A stretch of 49,434 nucleotides of DNA from Clostridiales bacterium. GTDB taxonomy: Bacteria; Bacillota; Clostridia; Lachnospirales; WQUN01. The stretch's first letter is position 1. The number at the start of each line of letters is the position of its first letter. The position numbers and the translations under genes are program-made. Below, one piece after another: positions 49,287-49,434 of this stretch. Where the stretch lies: contig JAITSQ010000018.1 in assembly GCA_031287685.1 (NCBI GenBank), positions 1-49,434 of the forward strand. Reading direction: 5' to 3'. The notes below the pieces were generated by a model that ran no database searches, was not told where the DNA came from, and worked only from the letters and a program-made list of their open reading frames with translations.

Positions 49287-49434
49287 ACGGCTATATCGCA
49301 ATTTTCAAAAACGTGGACTGCCGACGTTCGCGAAAAACGGCTTAAAATCGGTGTTTTTTCGGGCTTAATGCCGCCCGAAAAAGCCACCTTCTTATCGGTG
49401 TTTTTTGACGCCTACTACCGCGTCAAAAAGCCCC
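49287..49434. repeat. R2-R1-R1 repeat cluster upstream of flagellin 2 (runs off the window)
   Basis: CTATATCGCAATTTTCAAAA followed by CGTGGACTG resembles the R2 at 37762 (ATAGCAATTTTACAAAACG then TTGACTG). Then come two R1 units with new stems: TCGGTGTTTTTT with CGGGC/GCCCG and AAAAAGCCACCTTCTT, then ATCGGTGTTTTTT with GACGC/GCGTC and AAAAAGCCCC at the window end. No gene in the 315 bp upstream of flagellin 2 apart from its promoter and leader. Confidence 0.65.

Overview
The window looks like chromosome from a motile, GC-rich member of the Clostridia (Bacillota). The evidence is gene order and content: cdaA-cdaR-glmM, HPr kinase, a comF-flgM-flgN-flgK-flgL-fliW-csrA block, TTG starts with strong AGGAGG ribosome binding sites, sigma-A promoters, and two flagellins behind sigma-28-type promoters. 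No rRNA, tRNA, CRISPR array, prophage or recognisable transposase was seen. The species cannot be named from sequence reading alone.

Layout. 1-6230 (minus strand): one operon with a putative glycoside hydrolase, two membrane proteins, the diadenylate cyclase cdaA, its regulator cdaR and glmM, which links c-di-AMP to cell-wall precursor supply. 6240-14900 (plus): DUF3006 protein, ComF-like protein, FlgM, FlgN, two tandem FlgK paralogues, a long FlgL, then FliW and CsrA from their own promoter. 15035-17359: a chemoreceptor with a poly-HAMP region. 17605-19958 (minus): murB, hprK and a small unknown gene. 20029-24444 (plus): a small conserved protein, proS, a zinc-ribbon protein, murA and a methyltransferase. 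24506-25648: ferredoxin-type aldo/keto reductase. 25853-28252 (minus): ArsR-family regulator and metal P-type ATPase with a clear operator. 28269-30477 (minus): Pr6Pr membrane protein, a small unknown and cheR. 30531-33677: tmcAL and ligA, tail to tail. 33795-36535: a secreted copper-amine-oxidase-N protein and two low-GC genes. 36660-43011: argCJBD, nusB and xseA, followed by a CPBP protease. 44062-49434: two flagellins pointing toward each other, enclosing a split chromate transporter and a YycI-like gene.

Two themes tie the window together. First, both flagellin leaders can fold a hairpin with the same CGGAC loop on different stems, followed by a GGA-containing Shine-Dalgarno. With csrA and fliW in the window, this fits the FliW-CsrA-flagellin translational switch. 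Second, about ten intergenic loci carry an unnamed family of palindromic repeats, called R1 here: conserved arms (GGTGTTTT ... AAAGCCCCCTTCTTG) around a stem whose sequence changes while its pairing is largely kept. R1 often sits beside a second palindrome, R2 (TATAGCgATTTT type). Individual R1 copies appear to supply a promoter -35 box, a ribosome binding site with start codon, and half of a terminator. This repeat family is the best candidate here for something undescribed.
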